Shown: positions 51,045-60,670, numbered from the stretch's first letter. The stretch: DNA of 64,000 bases from Bog-756 sp963703145 (GCA_963703145.1 OY969793.1:2232001-2296000), one strand, 5' to 3'. Notes: generated by a model not told the origin, from the letters alone. Translations and numbers: made by a program.

Positions 51045-51818
51045 GTGGCTGAACACACGCCCACCTACGTGGGGCCGAACGCGGTGTGGTGGGAGTCTCG
51101 GCACCAGGACCAACAGGAGACGGCCCAACGCCACTGGTCCCAGTCCGAACCCGTGTGGGGGATCTTTGCCATCCCCGAGTCGACGGTGGGTCTGCTCGGC
51201 GAGGTGCAGGGGGCAGACGTGGCCGAGCTCGGCTGTGGCACCGCCTACGTGTCGGCCTGGCTGGCCCGGCGCGGCGCGAGGCCGGTCGCCATCGATCCGA
51301 CACCGGGCCAACTCCACATCGCCCAGGCCTGCCAGCAGGAATTCGGTGTCACCTTCCCCCTGGTGCGAGCGGTGGGCGAGCAGGTGCCGCTGGCCTCGGC
51401 CTCGTTCGACCTGGTCATCAGTGAGTACGGTGCTGCCATCTGGGCCGATCCCTACCGGTGGATCCCCGAGGCGGCTCGCCTGCTGCGGCCGGGCGGCGAG
51501 CTCATCTTCCTGGGCAACAGCACACTGGCGATGCTGTGCATGCCGGACCTCGACGGCATCCCGGCGGGAGACCGGCTGGTCCGTCCCCACTTCGGCATGC
51601 ACCGCTTCGAGTGGCCCGAGGATCCAACGGTCGAGTTCCATCTTGGCCACGGCGACTGGATCCGGCTGTTCCGGGCCAACGGCCTCGATGTCGAAGACCT
51701 CGTCGAGCTGCGGCCGACGCGTGGTCTCACCGTCTCCTATCCGACGGGTTCGCCGATCACTCCCGAGTGGGCCGACCGCTGGCCCTGCGAGGAGGCCTGG
51801 AAGCTCCGACGGCGTTGA
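51045..51818 (+). CDS. Class I SAM-dependent methyltransferase
   Basis: A 257-residue Methyltransf_11-like enzyme starting at GTG 51045. Motif I 'VAELGCGTAYVSAWLARRGA' binds SAM; 'PVAIDPTPGQLHIAQACQQE' carries the acidic residue at the end of strand 2; 'FDLVISEYGAAIWADPYRWI' and 'LLRPGGELIFLGNSTLAMLC' are motifs IV and VI. The substrate is unknown; no neighbouring pathway gives a clue. It stands alone behind a leaderless-type box. Confidence 0.9.
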   Translation: MAEHTPTYVGPNAVWWESRHQDQQETAQRHWSQSEPVWGIFAIPESTVGLLGEVQGADVAELGCGTAYVSAWLARRGARPVAIDPTPGQLHIAQACQQEFGVTFPLVRAVGEQVPLASASFDLVISEYGAAIWADPYRWIPEAARLLRPGGELIFLGNSTLAMLCMPDLDGIPAGDRLVRPHFGMHRFEWPEDPTVEFHLGHGDWIRLFRANGLDVEDLVELRPTRGLTVSYPTGSPITPEWADRWPCEEAWKLRRR

Positions 51819-51874
51819 CCCCTCGGTAGGCAAGCCGATCCGTTCCGCCCCGAGGCCGTCGCCCCGGCCGTGCC

Positions 51875-51880
51875 TAGGAT
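51875..51880 (+). promoter_or_regulatory. Leaderless-type -10 box (TAGGAT)
   Basis: TAGGAT ends six bases before ATG 51887 of the PEP mutase-family gene. Confidence 0.5.
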
Positions 51881-51886
51881 CCGCGT

Positions 51887-52705
51887 ATGGCACACCATCG
51901 GGACCGGTTCGACGAGTTCAGCGCCCTCCACCACGGAGACGGCCCTCTGCTCCTCCCCAACCCCTGGGACGAAGGCTCGGCCCGGCTGCTGGCCTGGCTC
52001 GGGTTCGACGCCCTGGCCACGACCAGCAGCGGCCTGGCAGCCACCCGCGGCCACCTGGACGGCGCCGTCCTCCGCCACGATGTGCTGGATCATGCCGCCA
52101 CTGTCGTGGGGTCGACGGTGGTGCCGGTCTCAGCCGACCTCGAGAACGGGTTCGGCGATGACCCCGAGACGGTGGCCGAGACGGTCCAGCTGGCCGGCGA
52201 GGTCGGCCTGGCCGGCTGTTCCATCGAGGACTTCACCGGTCGGCCCGACGACCCCATCTATGACGAAGGGCTGGGCATCGACCGGATCGCCGCGGCCGCA
52301 GAGCGCTCCCACCGGGGCCCCAACCGCCTGGTGCTCACGGCGCGGGCCGAGCACTTCCTGCACGACCGAGCCGACCTCGGCGTGGTCATCACCCGGTTGC
52401 AGCGCTATCAGGAGGCCGGGGCCGACGTCCTCTATGCCCCCGGCCTCAGCGATCCGGGCGAGATCAGGCACCTGGTCGACTCCGTGGATCGTCCCGTGAA
52501 CGTACTGGCCCGGCCCGGGGGCCCCTCCGTCAGCGAGCTGGCCGAGCTCGGGGTGGCCCGCGTCTCCCTGGGCGGCTCGCTGTGCTTCGCCGCCCTCGGA
52601 GCGGTGGTCGAGGCCGCCACCGAGTTCAAGGAGCGCGGCACCTACGGGTTCATGGCCGAGAGCGCCGTCGGCCGGGACGCGGCGCGCTCGGCGTTTGGAC
52701 CGTGA
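51887..52705 (+). CDS. Isocitrate lyase/PEP mutase family protein
   Basis: A 272-residue TIM-barrel enzyme of the ICL/PEPM superfamily: 'LLLPNPWDEGSARLLAWLGF', 'DALATTSSGLAATRGHLDG', the metal-binding 'VVPVSADLENGFGDDPETVA', 'GLAGCSIEDFTGRPDDPIYD', and 'GADVLYAPGLSDPGEIRHLV'. The KKCGH motif of isocitrate lyase is missing, so it is not glyoxylate-cycle ICL. Members of this subgroup include carboxyphosphonoenolpyruvate mutase-like and 2-methylisocitrate lyase-like enzymes; the precise reaction is open. It has its own leaderless-type promoter. Confidence 0.88.
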   Translation: MAHHRDRFDEFSALHHGDGPLLLPNPWDEGSARLLAWLGFDALATTSSGLAATRGHLDGAVLRHDVLDHAATVVGSTVVPVSADLENGFGDDPETVAETVQLAGEVGLAGCSIEDFTGRPDDPIYDEGLGIDRIAAAAERSHRGPNRLVLTARAEHFLHDRADLGVVITRLQRYQEAGADVLYAPGLSDPGEIRHLVDSVDRPVNVLARPGGPSVSELAELGVARVSLGGSLCFAALGAVVEAATEFKERGTYGFMAESAVGRDAARSAFGP

Positions 52706-52717
52706 GGGCCAGCCCGC

Positions 52718-54925
52718 TCAGCCCGGCGGACCGGTGACCGACCAGCCGGTTCCACCCCGTGTGGCCTCCAGGACCATGCCGGGGTCCTCCGCGTGGCGGG
52801 CCACCCGGAGCTCATAGGTTCCCGGCCGCACCACCATGGTGTGGGTGGCGACGTCCCGCTCGGCGAGGCCGGCCACACGGACCGGAACGTCCACCTCGGT
52901 CCTGTCCCCTGGGGCCAGCTCCACGCGGGCGAAGGCGGCTAGCCGGGACGGCCGGGACGACCCGGGTCGATGGGCATAGACCTGGACCACCTCGGCCCCC
53001 GACCGTGTGCCGGTGTTGGCCAGCCCGATCCGGATGCTGAGTCCGTCACCGACAGGGACCGCCTCGGCCCGACTGACCTCGAAGGAGGTGTAGCTCAGCC
53101 CGAACCCGAACGGATAGGCCGCCGGGGTGGCGTTGCGGGCCAGATGCCAGTATCCGTGCCAGGCGTCGTAGGTGAACGACGTGGCCTCTGGCTCGAAGCC
53201 CGGTAGGTCCGAGGTGTGGGCGGGCACGCTGAAGGGGAGCCGGCCGCTGGCGTCGACCCGGCCGCACAGCACGTCGGCCAGGCCGTGCCCGCCGTCCATT
53301 CCCGAGTACCAGGCCTGGACCACGGCCGGCACCGACCGGTCCCACTCGGACACCACGACCGCACTCCCGGCCACCAGCACCACGACGGTTCGGGGATTGG
53401 CGGCCGCCACCGCTCGGATCAGAGCCACGTCGTGGTCGTGGAGGTGGAGCGACCGCCGGTCCCCACCCACGGAGAAGCCACCCGGCTCAGGACGCTGCAC
53501 CACGTGCTCGGGTGGTTGGATGAGCCGCTCGGTGGCGATGCTGGCGCTGAACGTGTCGACCAGCTCGGGGTCGTCCTCCCCGGGGAACAGCTCGGTCAGG
53601 TGGGTGGTGGCGAACTCGCCGATGAACTCGCCCTCGTCGGCGCGGGTGTACCCCACCACCACCACGGCCAGGTCCGACTCCGACGCCAGCCCGGCCGCCC
53701 GGCCCGCGTCGGCCCCGTCGTCTTCGATCACCACCACCTCGGGGAGCGCCGCCCGGATCCCGTCCGCCGCGGTGACGACGTCGGGGGCCCACACGTCGCT
53801 CGACCCGCCGTCCCCCAGGTTGACCTCGTCGGCCAGCCGCCCGATGAGCGCCAGCGACGATCCGGCGGCCGGATCGAGCGGGAGCAGCGGCACCCCCTCC
53901 ACCGGCTCGTTGCGGAGCAGGACCACCGACTTCGCCGCCGCCTCGCGGGCCAGGTCCCGGTGGGCCGCACAGGCCAGCACCGACCGATCGGGGACCGGCG
54001 CGGACAGCACCTCGTCGAACCGCATGCGGGTGGCCACCGTCCGCTCCACCGACCGGTCGACCTCCTCCCAGGTGAGGCCGCCCGCCTCGAGGGATGCTGC
54101 CAGGTGGCCGGCCCGGATCATGCGGTAGGGCATTTCCACGTCGAGGCCGGCTCGCACCGAGGCCGCGGCATCCCGGATCCCGAAGATCCAGTCGCTGATG
54201 ACGAAGCCGGCGAACCCCCACTCGTCGCGCAGGATCTCGGTCAAGAGGGCCCGATTGTCTCCGCACCACTCGCCGTTCACGCTGTTGTAGGCGCTCATCA
54301 CTACGGCGACGCCCTCTTCGACGATGCGCCGGAAGTGGGGCAGGTACACCTCGTGGAGCGCCACCTCGTCGACGGTGACGTCGACCTCGAAGCGGGCGTT
54401 CTCCATCGAGTTGCACGCGAGGTGCTTCACGCAGGCCATGGCGTGGCGCTGGATACCCCGAGTCAGGGCCGCGCCCAGCTCCCCGACATGGTGGGGATCC
54501 TCGCCGTAGGTCTCCTGGGCCCGGCCCCAGGCCGGGTGGCGCAGGATGTTGACGCAGACGCCGCCGTAGAGATCGGCACCGACGGCCCGCAGCTCCGTGC
54601 CGATGGCGTCGCCGATCCGCTCTTCGAGGTCGACGTCCCAGGTGGCCCCGCGGGCCATGCTCACCGGGAAGCACGTCGCTCGGTCGACGACCACCCCCCG
54701 CGGCCCGTCCGAGAAGGCGAAGCCCGGCAGACCGAGCCGGTCCACTCGGGCGGCCCGGAAGGGGCTCTTGTGGTACCCGGATTCACCGAGATACGTGAGC
54801 CCAGCCCAGAACGGCGCGTCGCCGTCGAGGCACCACAGCTTCTCGTCCGGTGTCATGGAGGACACGGCCGACCTCGCCCGGGCGCTCCATCCGTCGTCGC
54901 GGTCGCCGGCCACCTCGGGGGTCAT
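52718..54925 (-). CDS. GH3 family beta-glucosidase/xylosidase, cytoplasmic
   Basis: A 735-residue glycoside hydrolase family 3 enzyme from ATG 54925; the open frame continues upstream without similarity. No signal peptide, so the enzyme is intracellular. N-terminal barrel: 'LGLPGFAFSDGPRGVVVDRA', 'CVKHLACNSMENARFEVDVT', nucleophile Asp in 'WGFAGFVISDWIFGIRDAAA'. C-terminal sandwich: 'SVVLLRNEPVEGVPLLPLDP', 'NPRTVVVLVAGSAVVVSEWD', 'GRVDASGRLPFSVPAHTSDL', 'YPFGFGLSYTSFEVSRAEAV'. A fibronectin-III-like domain ends the protein. It lacks the PA14 insertion seen in the GH3 protein at the left edge. It would hydrolyse imported oligosaccharides. Confidence 0.94.
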   Translation of the reverse strand: MTPEVAGDRDDGWSARARSAVSSMTPDEKLWCLDGDAPFWAGLTYLGESGYHKSPFRAARVDRLGLPGFAFSDGPRGVVVDRATCFPVSMARGATWDVDLEERIGDAIGTELRAVGADLYGGVCVNILRHPAWGRAQETYGEDPHHVGELGAALTRGIQRHAMACVKHLACNSMENARFEVDVTVDEVALHEVYLPHFRRIVEEGVAVVMSAYNSVNGEWCGDNRALLTEILRDEWGFAGFVISDWIFGIRDAAASVRAGLDVEMPYRMIRAGHLAASLEAGGLTWEEVDRSVERTVATRMRFDEVLSAPVPDRSVLACAAHRDLAREAAAKSVVLLRNEPVEGVPLLPLDPAAGSSLALIGRLADEVNLGDGGSSDVWAPDVVTAADGIRAALPEVVVIEDDGADAGRAAGLASESDLAVVVVGYTRADEGEFIGEFATTHLTELFPGEDDPELVDTFSASIATERLIQPPEHVVQRPEPGGFSVGGDRRSLHLHDHDVALIRAVAAANPRTVVVLVAGSAVVVSEWDRSVPAVVQAWYSGMDGGHGLADVLCGRVDASGRLPFSVPAHTSDLPGFEPEATSFTYDAWHGYWHLARNATPAAYPFGFGLSYTSFEVSRAEAVPVGDGLSIRIGLANTGTRSGAEVVQVYAHRPGSSRPSRLAAFARVELAPGDRTEVDVPVRVAGLAERDVATHTMVVRPGTYELRVARHAEDPGMVLEATRGGTGWSVTGPPG

Positions 54926-55049
54926 GGGCTCATCATGGCAGTTGGGCCCGGCCAGGCGCATCCGGTCCGAGGTCCGCTGACCCGTGGGTCCTCCCGCGTG
55001 GCGCTCCGGATTCAGGACCCGGTGAACGGGATCCTCTGCCCGACCGCGG

Positions 55050-56567
55050 TCAGTCGGCGAAGGGGAAGCCGCTCGAGGACACCACGCCGGGTGCCCCTGA
55101 GGGTCCACTGTCCTCTTCGACGTTGACCGGCGACGTCGATGAGACCGTGAAGGTGGACAGCCCACCGACCAGTTTCGACCCCAGGACCATGAGCTGGCCC
55201 GGGCCCACGGTCATAACCGCCACCGGACGGTTCGAGCCCAGGGCTGCCACGGTGACCCGCGCCGGTGAGGACCCCGGGTTCGCCACGGCCAGGGTGTCGA
55301 CCGTGGCACCCGCGGTCCCCGGGGCGTGGGGCACGCCGGGTCCGGGCACCAGCCAGTGGTCCGCCGCCGTCACCGTGCCCGCCGAGGCTCCCCACACCGG
55401 AGGGGTGGCACCTTCGGGGGCCTGCACAGACCGACCCACCACGATGGGTTGGGGCGAGGTGACGGTGACCGAGAACGGCACCGACTTGGGCAACCCCGAC
55501 GCCCCCGAGGCCGAGTACACCGAGGTTGACTGCGGCGGGATGGGGACCTGGCGGGGCACCACCGACCCCGAGGCCAACCCGATGGTGATGGTGGCGTTGA
55601 CGGTGGCATTGGTCGGGTTGGCCAGGGTGAAGGCCACGACCGAGGTGCCCACGGTCATGGACTGGGCAAAGCGCCAGGTGGTCGACAAGGACGGGGCCCC
55701 GAGCCGGAGTGCCACTCCCCCGGTGGCGCCGGACGAGACCCGTTGGAACTCGTTGGCCACCACATCGCCGGCCTGGGCCACCACGAAGGTGGCGATGGCC
55801 GAGGCGCTCTGGACGTAGTCGCCCACCTGCTCCACCACCAGCTGGCCCGGGGGCACGACCAGGCCCTGGTAGGCCTGGGGGGTCACCCGGCCGGCGCTGG
55901 TCAGGAACGACACGTTGACCACGGCCTCGGTGGAGGAGGGGTTGAGCAGGGACAAGGTGAGGCCGTTGCCCGTCGTGGTGTCCCCGCCGGCGAACGACCA
56001 CTGGGCCGAGGGCTGGGAGGCACAGGGTGCGCTGGACCAGCCGTCGGAGCCCGACACCACCTGGGAGGCCACGACGCCACCCCCGTCGAACACGACGGTG
56101 GTGGCAGTGTCGCCGGCGGGCAGCCCGGACGCAGGGTTGACCGCGGCGTTGCCGTGCGCCGGCACCGAGACCGAGCGACGCACGGTCGGGACCGATCCCG
56201 AGGCGGTGGCCTGCCCGACGGTGGTCATCACCCCGGTCGCCATCCCGGCCGTCGAGTTGGTCAGGTAGATGGTGCTGGCGGCGGTGGTTCCGGACCCTGC
56301 CGTACAGAAGGCCGAGGTGGAGTAGGCGGCGGTCGGTGGCACACCCACCGCGTCGAGGAGCCCGGGTGCCGGCGCGGCCGACGATGGGGGGAACAGTGCC
56401 GAGAACAGGGCCACCGCCGCCACCACGATCACCACGGTGGACATGGCCAACCACCGCCCGCGGACGGGATGGAGGCTGGCCCGGCGCTCCCTCCCGGCCA
56501 CCAGCGCTGGGTGGTTCGACTCGGCCGGCGAGCGCGCCGGCTCCATCGGCTCCATCGGCCCGGTCAC
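55050..56567 (-). CDS. DUF5719-family membrane-anchored protein
   Basis: A 505-residue protein whose GTG start overlaps the stop of the giant glycosyltransferase gene (GTGA). A cytoplasmic N-terminus with basic residues is followed by one transmembrane helix ('AMSTVVIVVAAVALFSALFP') and a long extracellular Ser/Thr/Val-rich beta domain made of repeated segments ('NGLTLSLLNPSSTEAVVNVS', 'VVAFTLANPTNATVNATITI', 'VDTLAVANPGSSPARVTVAA'). This layout matches DUF5719, which in streptomycetes and other actinobacteria stands next to the same type of glycosyltransferase. It may assist that enzyme at the outer face of the membrane; function is unproven. Confidence 0.8.
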   Translation of the reverse strand: MTGPMEPMEPARSPAESNHPALVAGRERRASLHPVRGRWLAMSTVVIVVAAVALFSALFPPSSAAPAPGLLDAVGVPPTAAYSTSAFCTAGSGTTAASTIYLTNSTAGMATGVMTTVGQATASGSVPTVRRSVSVPAHGNAAVNPASGLPAGDTATTVVFDGGGVVASQVVSGSDGWSSAPCASQPSAQWSFAGGDTTTGNGLTLSLLNPSSTEAVVNVSFLTSAGRVTPQAYQGLVVPPGQLVVEQVGDYVQSASAIATFVVAQAGDVVANEFQRVSSGATGGVALRLGAPSLSTTWRFAQSMTVGTSVVAFTLANPTNATVNATITIGLASGSVVPRQVPIPPQSTSVYSASGASGLPKSVPFSVTVTSPQPIVVGRSVQAPEGATPPVWGASAGTVTAADHWLVPGPGVPHAPGTAGATVDTLAVANPGSSPARVTVAALGSNRPVAVMTVGPGQLMVLGSKLVGGLSTFTVSSTSPVNVEEDSGPSGAPGVVSSSGFPFAD

Positions 56568-59500
56568 GACGACGACCCGTCGAGGCCAACGGGCTGGGCG
56601 GCCGGCACCGATGCGCCATCGCCGGCCGTTGTCGGGGCGTCGTCGGACATCGGGGTGTCGGGCGGTGGGTCACCCTCGTCCCCCCCGCCTGCTCCCCCAC
56701 CCCGACGCTGGCGGGACAGCACCGGTCGCCAGGCGTCACCGAGACGGCGGCCGAAGAGCAGGGCCAAGGCCGCCAACCACAGGACGGCCGAGTACAGCCA
56801 GATCAGCGGAGACAGGATCCCGCCGGAAAAGGCCAACGTTCCGTCACCGGCCTTCGTCACCTGATAGCTACCGGCCCAGCCGAACGAGGGCCGACGAACC
56901 GCCGCCGTCCCATCGGGGCCGATCAGCGTCCAGCTACCGGCCGGTGCCAGGGCCGACAGGACCGTGCCGGCCGACAGGAGGCCGCGGTAGGAGTGGGAGG
57001 CGGCACCCCCGGGCAGCACCGGCTGGGCGCCGGGGACGATGCCAGCCCCCGGCGTACCGGCGAGGGGCGACGGGTCCGACGGTCCGTTGGCCACCGCCGT
57101 CCCGGCCGGCACGGCCGCCCGCTCGGGGATCCAGGCGGTGTTGGCGTAGACGGTGATGCCCGTTCCCGTCACCACCGGGTCGAGGTCGAGCTGGGCGGCC
57201 AGCGCTGGGGCCAGGCCGCCGGGCACCGGGTACGTGGTCGGGGTCTGCTCCCCACTGATCTCGGGCGCGAGGGAGGTCAACAGCACGATATAGCGGACCC
57301 CGGCGGGGGCGAGCATCCGGCCCAGCTGATTGGTCCGCGCCGCCATGGCCTGGTCCACCGACGAGGCCAACGACGCGGTCGGGCCGGGGGCGGCGGCGTT
57401 CCACAGCCACCGGGTGTCCGGCGGTCCGTCCTCGGAGGTGGCATAGGCCAGCCCGTCTCCCGCGCTCCACGACCCCTGGTTGAGCGACCGGGGGTCCCCC
57501 AGCCACAGGACCCGGAACGCGCCGTCGCTGGCCTTGGCCGGCATCCAGGACACCGACTGGGCGAAGTCGTTCACCGGGAGGTTCCACCGGCCCGGGAGGG
57601 CCGAGAGCACGGTGGGGAGTGATCCGAGGACCACCAGGATCGAGGCCAGGACCACCACGAGCTGGCGCCATCCGAACTCCACCGCACGCAGGTCCTCCTC
57701 GAAGGCGGCGATCCCGAGGCCGATCGAGGCGGCGACTGCCACCGCGGCCGGCCCCAAGAGCACCAGCGGGTCGATGGAGAAGCTGCCGGTCCAGCCCCGA
57801 CCGGTGACCCACGCCGCTACCCAGAAGACCAGGGCGATCGACCAGAATCGCACCGCCCAGCGGAACCGCACCCCACGCGCCAGTACCAGGGGGACCAGGG
57901 CGGCAAGGGCGAAGCCCCATGCCAACGGAGACATGCCAATCGGCCCAGCCGAGAAGCGCAGGAGGGACCCCCACGTCGTGGCGTCGGAGCCGGGTATGGG
58001 CACCCCGAGCACCGAGACCGCCCCCGTTCCGGCCGACAGCACGCCGATTAGCCACGGCAGGCAGAGGACCGCCGCGATCACGGTGGCCTCGAGGGCCAGC
58101 AGGGCGGCCCGGGCGGTCGAGCGGAAGTCGCCCCCGATGCACGACGACACAACCAGGGCCAACGCCGCCAGCACCACCACCACTGCCGCGGCGGGGACGA
58201 ACGACACCATGACCGCCTCGAGGAGGCCGAGGGCCACCGCCGCCCGCAGCGTCGGGCGGAGCCTCCCGGCCGGTCGGGGACCACCGTAGGGATCGGTACC
58301 GGTCGCACGGAACAACAGGGCCAGGGCCCAGGGTGCGCCGGCGTAGACCACCAGCGCCCCCCAGCGGCCGAGGGCCAGGGCGTTGTAGGGGACCGCTACG
58401 GCCAGGTAGGCCAGACCGGCCACCAGGGCGGCCCGTTGGGAGCGGAACGGCCGCAGGAGTCGGACCACCCCCCAGACCCCGAGGGGGATGCACCCGAACA
58501 CCAGGACCTTCTGGGTGAGCCCCATGGCCCCGAGCAGCACGGTGCCCACCAGCCCGATCAGGGCCAGGGCGGGTGACGCCGGTGCGGTGGTCCCGACGCC
58601 GGAGGGGTGCCAGCCCGTGATGAACTGGGACACGGTGGCCGACCAGCCGGCGAACGGGGTGAACTGGCCGACGGCGGGTAGCCGGCCCCCGAGCACGCCG
58701 CGCGAGCCGATCAGGACGATCAGCGTGGCGGCCAGCCAGATGACGGCGCGTACCCGCCCACTGACCCGGCCCCTCGGCGCTACGTCAGGATCCCCGTCGG
58801 GACCCGGGACAACAGGGGGGTAGGGACTGTCGTACTCGTCGGCGGCGGCGATCTCGTCGGCGTGGGCACCGTGGAACCCTTCTTGGAACACCCGGCGTCC
58901 GTAGGTGGCGAGCCGGGCACTCCCCCCGATCTGTAGCAGCCGGATCTCCTTGTCGGGCAGGCGTCGGTGGCCCCGGAGCTCCTTGCGCTGGGCCCGGATG
59001 GTGCCGAGCCGACCGAGGTTCCAGCGCCACGCCCGCACCACGGCCCGGGCCCGGGCCCGGTTGCCGGCCACCCGGGCCACGATCACCTCGGCCACCGCCA
59101 GCACGAACACCTGGGGAAGCACCCGGGCCAGGTGGAACCGGCCGTAACACTTGAGGACGGCGAGCAGCTCGTGGCGCCGCTGGAGCTCCTGGAGAGTCAC
59201 CGGGTACGGCGGCGGCTCGGCCTCGGGCTCCCCGGCGGGCGCATCAGCGGTCAGCGAAGCCTCGACCACCCGTGACCCGGCGGCCAGCTCCTCCAGGTGA
59301 CGCACCCGGGCGTCGGGGGCCACGATGATCCGAGCCCCCACGATCTGGGCCCGCCAGCACAGGTCGAGATCCTCACCCATGGCCACGATGGCCGGGTCGA
59401 AGCCGTGCAGCTCGTCGAACAGGTCGGCCCGGACCAAGGTGGCACCTCCGGGCGCCACGAACACGTCGCGGACGGCGTCGTGCTGGCCGTGGTCGATCTC

Positions 59501-59950
59501 GTTGGGCTGGACGCGCTCGACGACGGAGCCGGCCTTGTCGACGGTCATGCCCACATGGATCAGCCGCTCGGCGTCGGACCAGCTGACCACCTTGGGCGAC
59601 ACGACCCCGGCATTGGACCGGAACGCCTCTTCGACCAGCAGGGCGATGGTGTCGGGGAACAGCGCCACGTCGTCGTGACAGAGCAGGTAGTAGGCCGCCC
59701 CGTCCACCATCTCCCGCACCTCGTTGAGGGTGGCGCCGAAGCCCCGGTTCTCGTCGAACCGGCGGACATACGCGGTCGGAAGCACTGCCGCCACCCGTGG
59801 CGCCACGTCCTCGCGGCTGGCGGCGTCGAGGACCAGGACCGAGAGCTCCGCATACTCCTGCGTTGCGAGCGAGGCCAACGTCTCTTCGAACCACGGGCCG
59901 GGATCGTGGGCGACGACGACGGCGACGACCGGCGGTGCCAGTGTGTCCAT
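56564..59950 (-). CDS. Large bifunctional-looking glycosyltransferase: GT2 domain plus multi-pass membrane domain
   Basis: A 1,128-residue protein. Residues 1-230 are a GT2 domain: 'PPVVAVVVAHDPGPWFEETL', 'RRFDENRGFGATLNEVREMV', the DxD-like 'LLCHDDVALFPDTIALLVEE', 'VAPGGATLVRADLFDELHGF' and 'AMGEDLDLCWRAQIVGARII'. A linker with basic helices follows, then from about residue 410 some twelve transmembrane helices and a C-terminal extracellular part with one last helix ('LIWLYSAVLWLAALALLFG'). It probably builds a polyprenyl-linked or cell-surface glycan. In actinobacteria this gene, DUF5719, manB and the phosphosugar isomerase tend to lie in the same neighbourhood. TAGCCT lies ten bases before the ATG. 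Confidence 0.88.
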   Translation of the reverse strand: MDTLAPPVVAVVVAHDPGPWFEETLASLATQEYAELSVLVLDAASREDVAPRVAAVLPTAYVRRFDENRGFGATLNEVREMVDGAAYYLLCHDDVALFPDTIALLVEEAFRSNAGVVSPKVVSWSDAERLIHVGMTVDKAGSVVERVQPNEIDHGQHDAVRDVFVAPGGATLVRADLFDELHGFDPAIVAMGEDLDLCWRAQIVGARIIVAPDARVRHLEELAAGSRVVEASLTADAPAGEPEAEPPPYPVTLQELQRRHELLAVLKCYGRFHLARVLPQVFVLAVAEVIVARVAGNRARARAVVRAWRWNLGRLGTIRAQRKELRGHRRLPDKEIRLLQIGGSARLATYGRRVFQEGFHGAHADEIAAADEYDSPYPPVVPGPDGDPDVAPRGRVSGRVRAVIWLAATLIVLIGSRGVLGGRLPAVGQFTPFAGWSATVSQFITGWHPSGVGTTAPASPALALIGLVGTVLLGAMGLTQKVLVFGCIPLGVWGVVRLLRPFRSQRAALVAGLAYLAVAVPYNALALGRWGALVVYAGAPWALALLFRATGTDPYGGPRPAGRLRPTLRAAVALGLLEAVMVSFVPAAAVVVVLAALALVVSSCIGGDFRSTARAALLALEATVIAAVLCLPWLIGVLSAGTGAVSVLGVPIPGSDATTWGSLLRFSAGPIGMSPLAWGFALAALVPLVLARGVRFRWAVRFWSIALVFWVAAWVTGRGWTGSFSIDPLVLLGPAAVAVAASIGLGIAAFEEDLRAVEFGWRQLVVVLASILVVLGSLPTVLSALPGRWNLPVNDFAQSVSWMPAKASDGAFRVLWLGDPRSLNQGSWSAGDGLAYATSEDGPPDTRWLWNAAAPGPTASLASSVDQAMAARTNQLGRMLAPAGVRYIVLLTSLAPEISGEQTPTTYPVPGGLAPALAAQLDLDPVVTGTGITVYANTAWIPERAAVPAGTAVANGPSDPSPLAGTPGAGIVPGAQPVLPGGAASHSYRGLLSAGTVLSALAPAGSWTLIGPDGTAAVRRPSFGWAGSYQVTKAGDGTLAFSGGILSPLIWLYSAVLWLAALALLFGRRLGDAWRPVLSRQRRGGGAGGGDEGDPPPDTPMSDDAPTTAGDGASVPAAQPVGLDGSSS

Positions 59951-60036
59951 CAGGGGTCAGAGGCTATCGGGCCTGGACCGCTCTGAGGTGTCTCCCCAGG
60001 TCAGCGGGGTGACAACGTCCGGAAATTGCCGAGTGC

Positions 60037-60065
60037 TTGCAACTGTTTAACAAGACGTATACACT
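60037..60065 (+). promoter_or_regulatory. Promoter of the phasin-like gene (TTGCAA-N17-TACACT)
   Basis: TTGCAA (60037-60042) and TACACT (60060-60065) are spaced by 17 bases in a locally AT-rich stretch, the clearest -35/-10 pair in the window. Transcription would start near 60072, leaving a leader of about 104 nt. Confidence 0.65.
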
Positions 60066-60175
60066 TGCATTCATCAGCAGTCGGGTCCGCCACCGGGCGA
60101 CCAGGGGCCACATCGGCCCGACCGACGAGATTCCGAGCCAGGGAAGTCCGGGCTCACGAGGCAAAGGAGAGCACC

Positions 60176-60604
60176 ATGCCAACCATCAAGAAGCCAGAGA
60201 TCAAGTTCCCCGAGATCAACACCGACGTGACCAAGGCCGCCAAGGACGTGGCCGCCGTGGCCAAGGACGCCACCTATGTGGTGATCGGTGCGGGCGTCCT
60301 GGGATTCCAGCAGCTCCAGGTCCAGCGCCAGGAGCTCATGAAGCGCCTGTCGGACCCCAAGGTCGACCTCGAAGGCAAGGTGGCCTCGGTGCGCACCGAC
60401 CTGAGCGGCGCCCTCCACAGTGTCGACACCACCGTCGAGCACCTGCTCGAGCGGTTCGAGGAGATCGTCGAGCGCCTCGAGTCGGCGGTCGCCCCGCTGG
60501 AGGACCGTCTGCCCACCCAGGCCAGGGACCTGGCCAAGCAGGCCCACGTCCAGGCCAAAGAGGCCAGGGCCCAGATCCGCAGCCGGCGACCCACCGCCGC
60601 CTGA
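60176..60604 (+). CDS. Phasin-like/HbhA-like helical protein
   Basis: A 142-residue protein starting at ATG 60176, six bases after AAAGGAG. After a short Lys/Pro-rich start ('MPTIKKPEIKFPEINTDVTK') comes an amphipathic, partly hydrophobic helix ('DATYVVIGAGVLGFQQLQVQ') and two long charged helices ('SALEDRL'-type heptads such as 'LERFEEIVERLESAVAPLED'), ending in a Lys/Arg/Ala-rich tail ('AHVQAKEARAQIRSRRPTAA'). This composition recalls phasins of polyhydroxyalkanoate granules and mycobacterial heparin-binding haemagglutinin. No PHA synthase is in the window. A strong promoter and good ribosome binding site suggest an abundant protein. Confidence 0.75.
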   Translation: MPTIKKPEIKFPEINTDVTKAAKDVAAVAKDATYVVIGAGVLGFQQLQVQRQELMKRLSDPKVDLEGKVASVRTDLSGALHSVDTTVEHLLERFEEIVERLESAVAPLEDRLPTQARDLAKQAHVQAKEARAQIRSRRPTAA

Positions 60605-60670
60605 CCGGTCGCAACCGGGGTCCGGCCGCGAGCGGCTGGCCCTTACCATGGGTGCCTCGGCACCTGTCCG

